Positions 1 to 8,159 of a stretch of DNA of 16,012 bases are shown here, piece by piece. The DNA is taken from assembly GCA_035942035.1 (NCBI GenBank), contig DASZDK010000078.1:1-16012 (forward strand), given 5' to 3'. A model generated the notes under the pieces. That model was not told where the DNA came from and did not search any database. It saw only the letters and a list, made by a program, of their open reading frames with translations. The translations under genes and the position numbers were made by a program. The stretch is from JAHWJR01 sp035942035. Its GTDB lineage: Bacteria; Actinomycetota; Acidimicrobiia; Acidimicrobiales; CADCSY01. Position 1 is the stretch's first letter, and each line of letters opens with the position of its first letter.

Positions 1-530
1 CCCATGACCAGCAGGTCGCCGGGCCCGAAGAGGTAGCGCCGGCTGGGACCGCCACCCTTGGGCCGCAGCAGCAACCGCCGGGGCTCGCCCACCGACACGA
101 GGGCGACGATGGGGTCGACGATCTCCTCCGGGATGCGGTCGCCGTGCCAGGCGACGCTGTCGCGGCCGTTGCGGTAGAGGTTGAGACCCACGCTGTCGAA
201 CCTCCGGCAGTAACGCTGCCCGAGCGCCGTTCGCATCTCATCGACCACGGCCGGCACCTCGTCGCCGCCGGGGCCCAGGTTCCACCGGGCTCGCAGCCGC
301 GGCTCGGTCACCTTGCCGTCGTACATGTGGCGCTGGTGCTGCGCCCATGGGACGGTGGCGAGGAGCAGCGAGAACACCTCGTCGGCACCCGAGAGCCAAC
401 CGGGCACGTGTTCCAGCCACGCCCCTCCGGCGAGCTCCTCCCGCCGCAGGCCGGCAAAGGTGTGGTCGATCGACGGCGCGCCGGCGGCGAGCAACGACCC
501 CTGCCAGGCGAGCGCGACGCCCTCGGCCAC
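1..530 (-). CDS. AlkB-like 2-oxoglutarate/Fe(II)-dependent dioxygenase, 3' part outside window
   Basis: The reading frame is open to the left edge, so about 176 N-terminal residues are visible and the C-terminus is missing. It contains NLYRNGRDSVAWHGD at about residues 117-131. This is the AlkB-type core, with the iron-binding H-x-D pair at H129 and D131, followed by IVALVSVGEPRRLLLRPK, the strand that precedes the active-site closure in AlkB proteins. The second iron His and the oxoglutarate-binding Arg should lie beyond the window. Members of this family oxidatively remove alkyl groups from DNA or RNA bases in the cytoplasm. The GTG start at 530-528 is chosen because no other start lies in frame between it and the malic enzyme stop at 574. 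It has no clear Shine-Dalgarno, so the start is uncertain. The same-strand spacing of 43 bp to the malic enzyme permits cotranscription. Substrate cannot be told from sequence. Confidence 0.85.
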   Translation of the reverse strand, partial: MAEGVALAWQGSLLAAGAPSIDHTFAGLRREELAGGAWLEHVPGWLSGADEVFSLLLATVPWAQHQRHMYDGKVTEPRLRARWNLGPGGDEVPAVVDEMRTALGQRYCRRFDSVGLNLYRNGRDSVAWHGDRIPEEIVDPIVALVSVGEPRRLLLRPKGGGPSRRYLFGPGDLLVM

Positions 531-573
531 GGGTACCAGGCTACGGGCCGCCGGCGCCGCCCACCGCCGGCGC

Positions 574-1977
<1,404 letters not shown>

Positions 1978-2043
1978 TCGACGACGCTACCGCCGGGGCA
2001 GCCGGCGCCGGCCTATCGCCGTCACCTGCCGGCCCGGACCAGA

Positions 2044-2061
2044 CCGGCTGGCGGCCACCGG
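2044..2061 (-). terminator. possible hairpin terminator after the small charged protein
   Basis: Read on the minus strand, CCGG-TGG pairs with CCA-(bulged G)-CCGG around a CCG loop, giving seven pairs with one bulge, 22-39 nt past the stop of the 2084-2611 gene. There is no T-tract, which is common in GC-rich actinobacteria. The surrounding DNA is so GC-rich that chance hairpins are frequent, so confidence is low. Confidence 0.25.
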
Positions 2062-2083
2062 CCGGCGCCCGTCCCGGGCCTGC

Positions 2084-2611
2084 TCAGACGCGTGTCTTGG
2101 CCCGGTAGCGAGGCCCGAAGTCCTCGCCGTCCGTCTCGCCCGGAAGCTGCTGCACCACGTCGTGGTGGTCGACGAGCCGGCGGAGCACCGCCTCGGTCTC
2201 GGGCGATGACAGCCCCAGGTCGTCCGCCAGCTCGGAGGCCAACGCCGCTCCGTGGTCGAGCTCCCGGCGGGTCAGCGCTTCGAACACCCGCTGCTCGTCC
2301 TCGTCGAGCTCGCCCGCCGGGCGGCTCACCGCCGGGCGCGCAGGCGCGTCTGCCGGCGCCGCCGCAGTGGTGGCACCGCCACGGTTGGCCACACTGCCGG
2401 GGCGGGGGTCGGGCGCCACCCGCTCGGGTTGCTGCTTCCCCCAACCGGGGCCGGCCATCTTCTCGGCGTGGTCGGCGTCGTTGGCTAGGTGACGTTCCTG
2501 GACCGACGCCCCGGTCGTCACGCCCTCGGCACTCGGAGCCCGGCCCTCGTCCCGGGCGTCCTTGGCTCGCTGCCGGCGTTGCCGGTTGTCACCTTCCATC
2601 TGCTTGCCCAT
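2084..2611 (-). CDS. conserved actinobacterial hypothetical protein with possible winged-helix C-terminus
   Basis: A 175-residue, strongly charged protein of unknown function. It starts MGKQMEGDNRQRRQRAKDAR, a run of alternating charged residues that I recognise from small uncharacterised actinobacterial proteins. The middle (about residues 40-100) is Ala/Pro/Gly-rich and probably disordered. The last about 70 residues (from ELDEDEQRVFEALTRREL, then ELADDLGLSSPETEAVLRRL) have helix-helix-turn-helix spacing like a winged-helix domain, ending in a basic tail RYRAKTRV. The ATG at 2611 is preferred over an upstream in-frame TTG because it has AGAGGA just upstream. It lies divergent from the diaphorase gene with 127 bp between starts. 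A nucleic-acid-binding role is only an inference from charge and the possible fold; no membrane segment or signal peptide is seen. Confidence 0.75.
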   Translation of the reverse strand: MGKQMEGDNRQRRQRAKDARDEGRAPSAEGVTTGASVQERHLANDADHAEKMAGPGWGKQQPERVAPDPRPGSVANRGGATTAAAPADAPARPAVSRPAGELDEDEQRVFEALTRRELDHGAALASELADDLGLSSPETEAVLRRLVDHHDVVQQLPGETDGEDFGPRYRAKTRV

Positions 2612-2627
2612 GGTTCGTCCTCTCGTC
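2612..2627 (-). promoter_or_regulatory. ribosome binding site deciding the start at 2611
   Basis: On the minus strand GAGAGGACGAACC immediately precedes the ATG. AGAGGA is a good Shine-Dalgarno at normal spacing and supports the short form of the protein over an upstream TTG start in the same frame. Confidence 0.65.
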
Positions 2628-2655
2628 GAAGTGGTGGCTGGCTGTGCCTCCGCGT

Positions 2656-2683
2656 CTCGTACCCGTGCCCCGGCCTCGACCAA
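2656..2683 (-). promoter_or_regulatory. candidate sigma-70-type promoter for the 2084-2611 gene
   Basis: On the minus strand TTGGTC (2683-2678) and TACGAG (2661-2656) are separated by 16 nt. They would place transcription start near 2648, about 37 nt ahead of the ATG at 2611. Both hexamers are partial matches, so this is a weak prediction in a 127-bp divergent spacer where a promoter is expected. Confidence 0.25.
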
Positions 2684-2727
2684 CGACGGTCACCGGCGGC
2701 TCCGTTGCTTCTGGGCGACGTCCGGGC

Positions 2728-2735
2728 AGGAAGGG
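2728..2735 (+). promoter_or_regulatory. ribosome binding site deciding the diaphorase start
   Basis: AGGAAGGG lies just upstream of the GTG at 2739. It supports this start over an ATG 177 bp upstream in the same frame, which would run antisense through the divergent neighbour and its leader. Confidence 0.75.
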
Positions 2736-2738
2736 ACC

Positions 2739-4232
2739 GTGCCACGCTTCCTCCTCCCCGACACGCCCCTCGGCTCGCTCGACGAGTACCTGGCCACCGA
2801 CACCGGAGGCCTGGGCCTCGCCCGGGCGGTGGAGCTGGGCCCCGAGCGCACGATCGAGGAGATCACCCGCTCGGGCTTGCGGGGCAGGGGCGGCGGCGGC
2901 TTCTCCACCGGCCGGAAGTGGTCCGGGGTGCGAGGGCAACCGGGGAGCCATCGCTACGCGGTGTGCAACGGCGCCGAGGGTGAGCCGGGCACGTTCAAGG
3001 ACCGCGCCCTGGTGCGGGCCAACCCGTACCAGCTCGTCGAGGGCCTGTTCATCGCCTCGTACGCCGTCGGGGCTGCCGAGGCGTTCATCTGCTTGAAGGC
3101 CAGCTTTGAGCAGGAGATCGAGGCGGTGACCCGAGCGGTGCAGGAGATGCAGGAGGCCGGGATCTGCTCGGAGTGCCAGGTCACCATCGTCCAGGGCCCG
3201 GACGAGTACCTCTACGGCGAGGAGAAGGCCCTACTCGAGGTGGTGGAGGGCAACGCACCCATGCCCCGACTGTTCCCGCCCTACGAGCACGGGCTGTTCG
3301 CCACCGCGCCCCAGACGGGTTGGACGGCCACCGAGTCGACACCGGGACACGAGCACCACCACGAGTCCAACCCCACTCTGGTCAACAACCTGGAGACCCT
3401 GTCGAACGTGCCTCACATCCTCGTGCGGGGAGCCGACTGGTACCGCTCGATGGGACAAGAGGACTCACCGGGCAACGTGGTCTGCACCATCGTCGGCGAC
3501 GTCGTGGCACCCGGCGTCGGCGAGATCGAGCTGGGGACTCCGCTGGGGCGGGTGATCGACGAGGTCGGTGGCGGGGTCGCACCCGGGCGCAGCGTGAAGG
3601 CGGTGTTCTCCGGTGTCGCCAACCCCGTGCTGAGAGGCGACCAGCTCGACGTGGCGCTGACCTACGGGGCCTTCCAGGCGGCGGGCAGCGGCATGGGCGC
3701 ATGCGGGTTCATCGTGGTCGACGACACCGCCTGCATGGTCGAGGTGGCCCGCCTGTTCTCTCGCTTCCTCTACGTCGAGTCGTGCGGGCAGTGCCCGCCG
3801 TGCAAGCTCGGCTCGGGGGAGATCACCGAGCGGTTGATGCGCATCGAGGCCGGCGCCGGCAGGGATGACGACGTGTCCGAGATCCACAGCTGGATCCAGA
3901 AGGTCACCGACGGGAACCGCTGCTACCTGGCCGTCGAGGAGCAGCAACTGGTGGCCAGCATCCTGCAGTCCTTCCCCGAGGAGTTCGCCGACCACCTGCA
4001 ACACGGCCGGTGCCCGCGGCCACGACCTGTCGCGCTGCCCAAGCTCGTCGACCTGGCCAACGGGCAGGCGGTCTACGACGAGCGCCAGTATCGAAAGCGC
4101 CCGGACTGGACCTACGCCGACCAGCCGGTCGACGTGCAGCCGAGGGCAGCGACACCCCCGGCGCCGGCGACCTCCGGCTACGACTCCAGCGGAGCCGGCC
4201 TGGCGGGAGAGCCGCCGCCCTCTGCCACCTGA
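2739..4232 (+). CDS. orphan NuoF-type NADH dehydrogenase/diaphorase subunit (FMN, SLBB, [4Fe-4S])
   Basis: A 497-residue relative of the 51-kDa subunit of complex I and of the diaphorase subunits of soluble hydrogenases and formate dehydrogenases. These pass electrons from NADH through FMN to an iron-sulfur cluster, or the reverse. Motifs in order: FMN-site GLRGRGGGGF (about 46-55), CNGAEGEPGTFKDR (76-89), the NAD-site stretch EYLYGEEKALLEVVEG (146-161), NPTLVNNLETL (201-211), an SLBB-like region (about 240-310), then C339-x2-C342-x2-C345 in ESCGQCPPC and C385 in NRCYL for the cluster. An extra stretch before NPTLVNN contains GHEHHHES (about 193-200). The C-terminal about 70 residues are a Pro/Ala-rich tail. 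No NuoE or NuoG neighbour is present, so it is not part of a complex I operon here. Its partner enzyme is unknown. The GTG start has a strong Shine-Dalgarno. Confidence 0.9.
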   Translation: MPRFLLPDTPLGSLDEYLATDTGGLGLARAVELGPERTIEEITRSGLRGRGGGGFSTGRKWSGVRGQPGSHRYAVCNGAEGEPGTFKDRALVRANPYQLVEGLFIASYAVGAAEAFICLKASFEQEIEAVTRAVQEMQEAGICSECQVTIVQGPDEYLYGEEKALLEVVEGNAPMPRLFPPYEHGLFATAPQTGWTATESTPGHEHHHESNPTLVNNLETLSNVPHILVRGADWYRSMGQEDSPGNVVCTIVGDVVAPGVGEIELGTPLGRVIDEVGGGVAPGRSVKAVFSGVANPVLRGDQLDVALTYGAFQAAGSGMGACGFIVVDDTACMVEVARLFSRFLYVESCGQCPPCKLGSGEITERLMRIEAGAGRDDDVSEIHSWIQKVTDGNRCYLAVEEQQLVASILQSFPEEFADHLQHGRCPRPRPVALPKLVDLANGQAVYDERQYRKRPDWTYADQPVDVQPRAATPPAPATSGYDSSGAGLAGEPPPSAT

Positions 4233-6526
4233 GGCAGCACCACCCGTCCCGACGGCTCGGACGACGACCACGTGAGATCGAGGCCGGGTGCGGTGATGTG
4301 CACCGGGCCGGCGTCGGGGTGGGGCTCGAGCTGCCAGCTGAGCACTCGCCGCCCCTCCTCGCCGTCGACCGTGAACGACAGCACGCCCCAATGGGTGGGG
4401 GCGGCGCGCACGCCGAGGGGCTTTCCCCGCCACTCCTGCGGAATCATGGAGCACAGCACCAGGCCGCCCTCGACCTCGCGCACCAGCAGCGTGCGCACCA
4501 GCGAGAGGAAGTCGGCCGCCGCCCACCCGTGGTGCCCGTCGCCCATGCAGCCGCCCCCGAGGCGGGGATGGATGGCCTCGGGCCAGGTGAACGTGGGCGT
4601 GGCCGCTTCCACCATCCACTGCAGGCGCTCCAGGGCTCGGCGGTCGCCGGCAGCGAGCTCGACGAAGGCGAGTTGCAGGGTGAGGTACGTGCCGTAGCCG
4701 GTGTGGCTGATGCCCTGGAAGAAGGCGGGACCGAAGCAGAAGCGCCGGCGAACGGCCTCCGCCGTGGCGTGGATCGCCGGGTCGTCGGCCGGGAGCAAGC
4801 CCAACGGGGAGCACGCCACCAGGGACCCGATGAGGGCGGGGTCGACGCGCCGGCGGGGGCCGGCGGGGATGACGGGAGTCTCCAGGTCCAGTCGCTCGGC
4901 GGCCAGGGCCACGGACGTGTCGAGGTCTCCCCGGAACGCCTTCGCCCACTGCAACGCCTGCTCCGCAGCCTCTTCGTCACCGGCGACGCGCAGCAGCTCG
5001 GCCCCGTCGAGCAGTCCGCGCAGCGACCAGAAGTTGTCCCAGTAGTAGTAGTCGAACGGTCCCAGGTGCTCGGCCGAGATGCTCGCCGGCATGAGCCCGT
5101 CGAGGGCGGGGTCCTTCCGCCGTCGCTTCGAGTGGCGCTTCTTCTCGATCCACTGCACCCCCCGGGCCACCGCCGGCGCCAGCTCGCTCACCAGCCGGGC
5201 GTCCCGGGTCAGTCGCCAGTGCTCGGCGATGGCCCACAGGGCGGCGCCGTTGGCGTCCCATTCCTGGCGCTGGCTGAAGAAGAAGCCGTCGTGATGCTGG
5301 CGGCTCGGGTACGACCTCAGCACCTGGGTGACCTCGGAGTGGAAGCCGTAGCGGCCCAGGGCGGCGAGGAGATAGGCAGCGTCACGGAACCAGAACCGGT
5401 GGTAGGTGTAGGGCCCCGGTGTGATGTCGTCACCGTCGTGGAAGAGCAAGAGGAAGGCGCGGTTGGCCTCCACCGCGTCGGCCAGCGACCCCGGCGGCAG
5501 CTCGAGCCGCAGCCCCCGTCCCAGCGCGTTCCTCCAGTCGCCGGCCACGGTCTCGCTGGTGGGGAGAGGGGCGCTGAGGCGCACCGCCCGCTCCACCCGC
5601 CGGCGGGTGAGGTCACGCCGCCGGGTTCGCGCCGACGACATGAGGGGGACGGCGGCCCGCAGCACGCTGCCCGCCCCGAGGGGGAACACGAAGGCGGCCT
5701 GGGCCAGACCGACCTCGCAGCGCAGGAACGGAAGGACGTTGCCGGTCTGGCCGGCGACGACGGTCTCCACCACGTCGCCCTGCTCGAAGGTCGAGCCGGC
5801 CAGCCCCTCCGGGCGACCCGGCAGCAGCAGGGCCGGCCGCCCGTCCACCGTGACGGTGTTGGCGGACACGCCGATCCGTTCGACCACGGCCAGGCCCTCG
5901 GGGTTGTAGGGGCGAACGGCCAGGGCCACGGTGAGCGGAGCCGAGGAGCGGTTGGCCACCTCGACGACCACCAGCTCCTCCTCGGCACGGATGGCGTAGA
6001 GGCGCTCGACCGCCTCGCCACCGGGGACGGGCATCGTCGTCTCCACCACCGGGCGGCCCTCGACGAGACGTTGGTCGACCGAGGCCGCCCGTGACGGGAA
6101 GTGCCACCCGTCAGCGGCCCCCACCCACCAGTCGAGCGACCAGCCGTCGAACCACGGCGTGAGCAGGCCCCGAGGATCGACGATCGCCTCCCTCGACGAG
6201 CCCAGGTTGCCGACCATGGTCCAGTTGCGGTTGGTCACGTTAGCGAGCAGCGGCAGGTGCCCCCGTGGGGTGAACGCCGGAGAGCGCGGGTCCAGCTGGC
6301 GCTCGAGCCAGTGCGGCCACACCCAGTCGACCCCCAGCTGCGCCGCCGCCCGGGTGCGTACGGCGCGAAACACGGTACGGGCACCGACCGGCAGCAACTC
6401 GCCCGGGAGCTGGACCTCGAGGGTCTCGCCCAGTCGCTGGAAGGTCGAGAGGTGACGGACGATGTCGTCGGTGATGCGCAGGCGGCCCATGGCGTGCCGC
6501 AGCGCCCAGGTCCGCAGCGCCGTCAC
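4178..6526 (-). CDS. six-hairpin (alpha/alpha-barrel) glycosidase-like protein
   Basis: About 782 residues. The N-terminal half is beta-rich (NRNWTMVGNLGSSREAIVD, then VERLYAIRAEEELVVVEVAN), resembling the beta-sandwich before the catalytic barrel in GH15-, GH63- or debranching-type enzymes. The second half has barrel signatures: HRFWFRDAAYLLAALGRYGF (about residue 380), SQRQEWDANGAALWAIAEHW (about 420, with an acidic residue placed like a general acid), WDNFWSLRGLLDGAELL (about 495) and WPEAIHPRLGGGCMGDGHHG (about 645). It is probably a cytoplasmic carbohydrate hydrolase or debranching-like protein, since no signal peptide is evident. The substrate is unknown. The GTG at 6526 is chosen because a G-rich AGGGGG lies about 10 nt ahead. 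GTGs at 6559/6556 and an ATG at 6490 are alternatives. Glycosyltransferase genes follow on the right, and the 3' end overlaps the diaphorase gene by 55 bp. Confidence 0.75.
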   Translation of the reverse strand: MTALRTWALRHAMGRLRITDDIVRHLSTFQRLGETLEVQLPGELLPVGARTVFRAVRTRAAAQLGVDWVWPHWLERQLDPRSPAFTPRGHLPLLANVTNRNWTMVGNLGSSREAIVDPRGLLTPWFDGWSLDWWVGAADGWHFPSRAASVDQRLVEGRPVVETTMPVPGGEAVERLYAIRAEEELVVVEVANRSSAPLTVALAVRPYNPEGLAVVERIGVSANTVTVDGRPALLLPGRPEGLAGSTFEQGDVVETVVAGQTGNVLPFLRCEVGLAQAAFVFPLGAGSVLRAAVPLMSSARTRRRDLTRRRVERAVRLSAPLPTSETVAGDWRNALGRGLRLELPPGSLADAVEANRAFLLLFHDGDDITPGPYTYHRFWFRDAAYLLAALGRYGFHSEVTQVLRSYPSRQHHDGFFFSQRQEWDANGAALWAIAEHWRLTRDARLVSELAPAVARGVQWIEKKRHSKRRRKDPALDGLMPASISAEHLGPFDYYYWDNFWSLRGLLDGAELLRVAGDEEAAEQALQWAKAFRGDLDTSVALAAERLDLETPVIPAGPRRRVDPALIGSLVACSPLGLLPADDPAIHATAEAVRRRFCFGPAFFQGISHTGYGTYLTLQLAFVELAAGDRRALERLQWMVEAATPTFTWPEAIHPRLGGGCMGDGHHGWAAADFLSLVRTLLVREVEGGLVLCSMIPQEWRGKPLGVRAAPTHWGVLSFTVDGEEGRRVLSWQLEPHPDAGPVHITAPGLDLTWSSSEPSGRVVLPQVAEGGGSPARPAPLES

Positions 6527-6593
6527 CGAACGCGCACCCCCTGCGCCATGCGCCACCACGTTAGACGTGCCAGAACAGGGAGAACCCCGCCCG

Positions 6594-6599
6594 TACACT
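6594..6599 (+). promoter_or_regulatory. candidate -10 element for leaderless transcription of the broken GT2
   Basis: TACACT ends 6 nt before the GTG at 6606. That is the spacing expected if transcription begins at the first base of the start codon, a common actinobacterial leaderless arrangement. No convincing -35 is visible. Confidence 0.4.
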
Positions 6600-6605
6600 C
6601 CGTTC

Positions 6606-7028
6606 GTGACCGTCTCCTCCGACGGACCTCCCGTCGCAGAGGATGCCGTGGGCACGCCGGCGTCCGTCGCCGTGGTATTCCCGCCTACAACGGGGGCTCA
6701 CGGTCGGCGACGTGGTCGACGCCGTCAGGGCGGCCCAGCGTGTCGACGAGGCCGTCGTCGTCGACAACCGTCACTCGACGGGACTCCTGCACGCGCTGCC
6801 CGTGCTCACCGGTCAGCGGGCCATGAGCGGAGCGCTGTTCGAGGCGGTGCCTCCGGAGGAGATCCGCGGCTACCGGGTGGAGGCGGCGTTGCACGCGTTC
6901 GTGAAGCGCCAAGGCCTGCCGGTCGAGGAGTTCGTGTGCTCCCGGTTGTGGCACCGCCAGAAGGAGCAGAAGTTCCCGACCCCGTTCCAAAGCTTCCTGG
7001 CCAAGGTGGCCATACTCGCCGGCGCTAG
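6606..7028 (+). pseudogene. decayed family 2 glycosyltransferase (frameshifts plus internal loss)
   Basis: Pieces of one GT-A fold glycosyltransferase lie in three frames. The GTG at 6606 opens in frame one and runs to SVAVV. IPAYNG follows in a second frame, and GLTVGDVVDAVRAAQRVDEA then VVVDN in a third. Joined, these give the classic GT2 start VAVVIPAYN(E)GLTVGDVV with one base missing at about 6676/6677 and another in the G-run 6692-6696. After VVVDN (about 6768) the frame jumps within a few codons to LLHALPVLTGQRAMSGALFE and RGYRVEAALHAFVKRQG, then WHRQKEQKF. This is the C-terminal part of GT2 enzymes of this type, so the donor-binding middle, including the acidic DxD-like motif, is absent. 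The C-terminal frame has no stop before it runs into the antisense gene; TAG at 7026-7028 is in the original frame. Such enzymes transfer sugars from nucleotide donors; this copy should be inactive. Confidence 0.8.
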
Positions 7029-7055
7029 CTGCCCGTCCAGTGCCGAACGGGCTGC
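7028..7055. terminator. bidirectional hairpin between convergent GT2 remnant and GT4 gene
   Basis: GCCCGT (7031-7036) pairs perfectly with ACGGGC (7047-7052) across a 10-nt loop. The stem extends by two more G-C pairs beyond a T-T mismatch. It sits in the 40-bp gap between two convergent genes, which is where a shared terminator is expected. No T-tract is present. Confidence 0.45.
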
Positions 7056-7068
7056 CAGGGTGATCGGC

Positions 7069-8088
7069 TCACGCTCCCGCCGTCGCCGGCAGCGTCCTGG
7101 TCCCGGTGGCTTGCACCGTGCCGGTGACCCGCCGCAGGGCCAGGTCCCAGTCGCTGGCGAAGCGTTCGATGGAGAACCGCTCCCGGCCCACCCGGCGGCC
7201 GCCGGCGCCAAGTCGCCGCGCCTCCTCCGGATCGGCCAGCAGCCGGCGCATCACCTCGATGAGGCTGTCGACGTCGGTATCGACCCAGCCGGAGACCCCG
7301 TTCTCCACCACCGCGGCCATCTCGGTGGTGGCCAGGCCCACCACGGGGATGCCGAGCATCATGGCCTCGCACACGGCCAGGCCCAGGCTGGTGTAGCGGA
7401 TGGGGTTGAACATGAAGCGGTAGCGGGCCTCGAACCGGGGCAGCTCCGGTGGCGGCACCTCGCCCAGGCCACCGCACTCGGTGGAGTTCATGCCCACCAG
7501 GTCGAGCGGCACCGCTGCGGCGACCCGCTGGAAGACGTCGGCCCCGAGCCGGCGACCGCGGCCGGCCATGTTGTTCACCACGACGATCCCCCGTTCGAGC
7601 TCGCCGGTGTAGGGCGCGTCCTCGAGCGGCACCACGCCGTGCTCGATGACCATGGTCGGGACCCATCCGTTGTCCCACATGAGCTGGTTGAAGTGGGTGA
7701 CGTGGACGACGAGGACCTCCGGGTCGTCCACCGGGTGGGGAGTGTCGGTCGGCGAGTGCCGAGGGGGATCGTGCTCGAGGTAGACGCGGGGACCGGCGCG
7801 CTGAGCCGGCGAGAGGATCTCGTGCTGGTCCTCGGCCCAGTTCTGGTGCGACTGAAAGATCACGCAGTCGACGTCGAGGTCGGCCACCTCGCCGGCGGGG
7901 ACGTCGTGGACGTTCGCCGGCCAAGGGAACGTATCCCCACGCCCGCCGTAGCCCGCAGGCGCTCCGGCCTTGACCGGCAGGTAGAGCTCGTGGGGAACGT
8001 GGGACAGGTTCCACAGGTAGTTGCCGTGCACGTGCCAGGTCAGCACCCGCAGCGGCCGCGCCTGATCTGTGGTGTCGGTCCCGTGCAT
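7069..8088 (-). CDS. family 4 (group 1) glycosyltransferase
   Basis: A 339-residue GT-B fold glycosyltransferase, predicted cytoplasmic or membrane-associated, moving a sugar from a nucleotide donor. The N-terminal domain starts LRVLTWHVHGNYLWNLSHVP, a first beta-strand and glycine-rich turn. The C-terminal donor domain carries FNPIRYTSLGLAVCEAMMLG followed by IPVVGLATTEMAAVVENG, the E-x7-E-type region in which CEA and TTE flank the nucleotide-sugar site. It ends with the usual RFSIERFASDWDLALRRV helix. The ATG at 8088 is preferred because AGGAAG lies about 9 nt ahead; the longer open frame to the right runs through the permease gene. It lies 71 bp downstream of the permease on the same strand and faces the broken GT2. 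The neighbouring glycosidase suggests glycan or storage-polymer metabolism, but acceptor and donor are unknown. Confidence 0.9.
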   Translation of the reverse strand: MHGTDTTDQARPLRVLTWHVHGNYLWNLSHVPHELYLPVKAGAPAGYGGRGDTFPWPANVHDVPAGEVADLDVDCVIFQSHQNWAEDQHEILSPAQRAGPRVYLEHDPPRHSPTDTPHPVDDPEVLVVHVTHFNQLMWDNGWVPTMVIEHGVVPLEDAPYTGELERGIVVVNNMAGRGRRLGADVFQRVAAAVPLDLVGMNSTECGGLGEVPPPELPRFEARYRFMFNPIRYTSLGLAVCEAMMLGIPVVGLATTEMAAVVENGVSGWVDTDVDSLIEVMRRLLADPEEARRLGAGGRRVGRERFSIERFASDWDLALRRVTGTVQATGTRTLPATAGA

Positions 8089-8159
8089 TGGCGAAGGCTT
8101 CCTGGAGGCGGACCCGAGCGCTGCTGCTCCTGCCCTCGGCGTACGGCCGACAAACGTTC

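Noticed and set aside
4010..6094. 694-residue plus-strand frame opposite the glycosidase-like gene
   Set aside because: The composition is typical of an antisense shadow, no domain is recognisable, and it overlaps the end of the diaphorase in another frame.
8089..8159. Hairpin GAGC-AGCAGC-GCTC in the permease-GT4 gap as a terminator
   Set aside because: Four-pair stem with alternative pairings. It may be chance in GC-rich DNA, and the two genes may well be cotranscribed.
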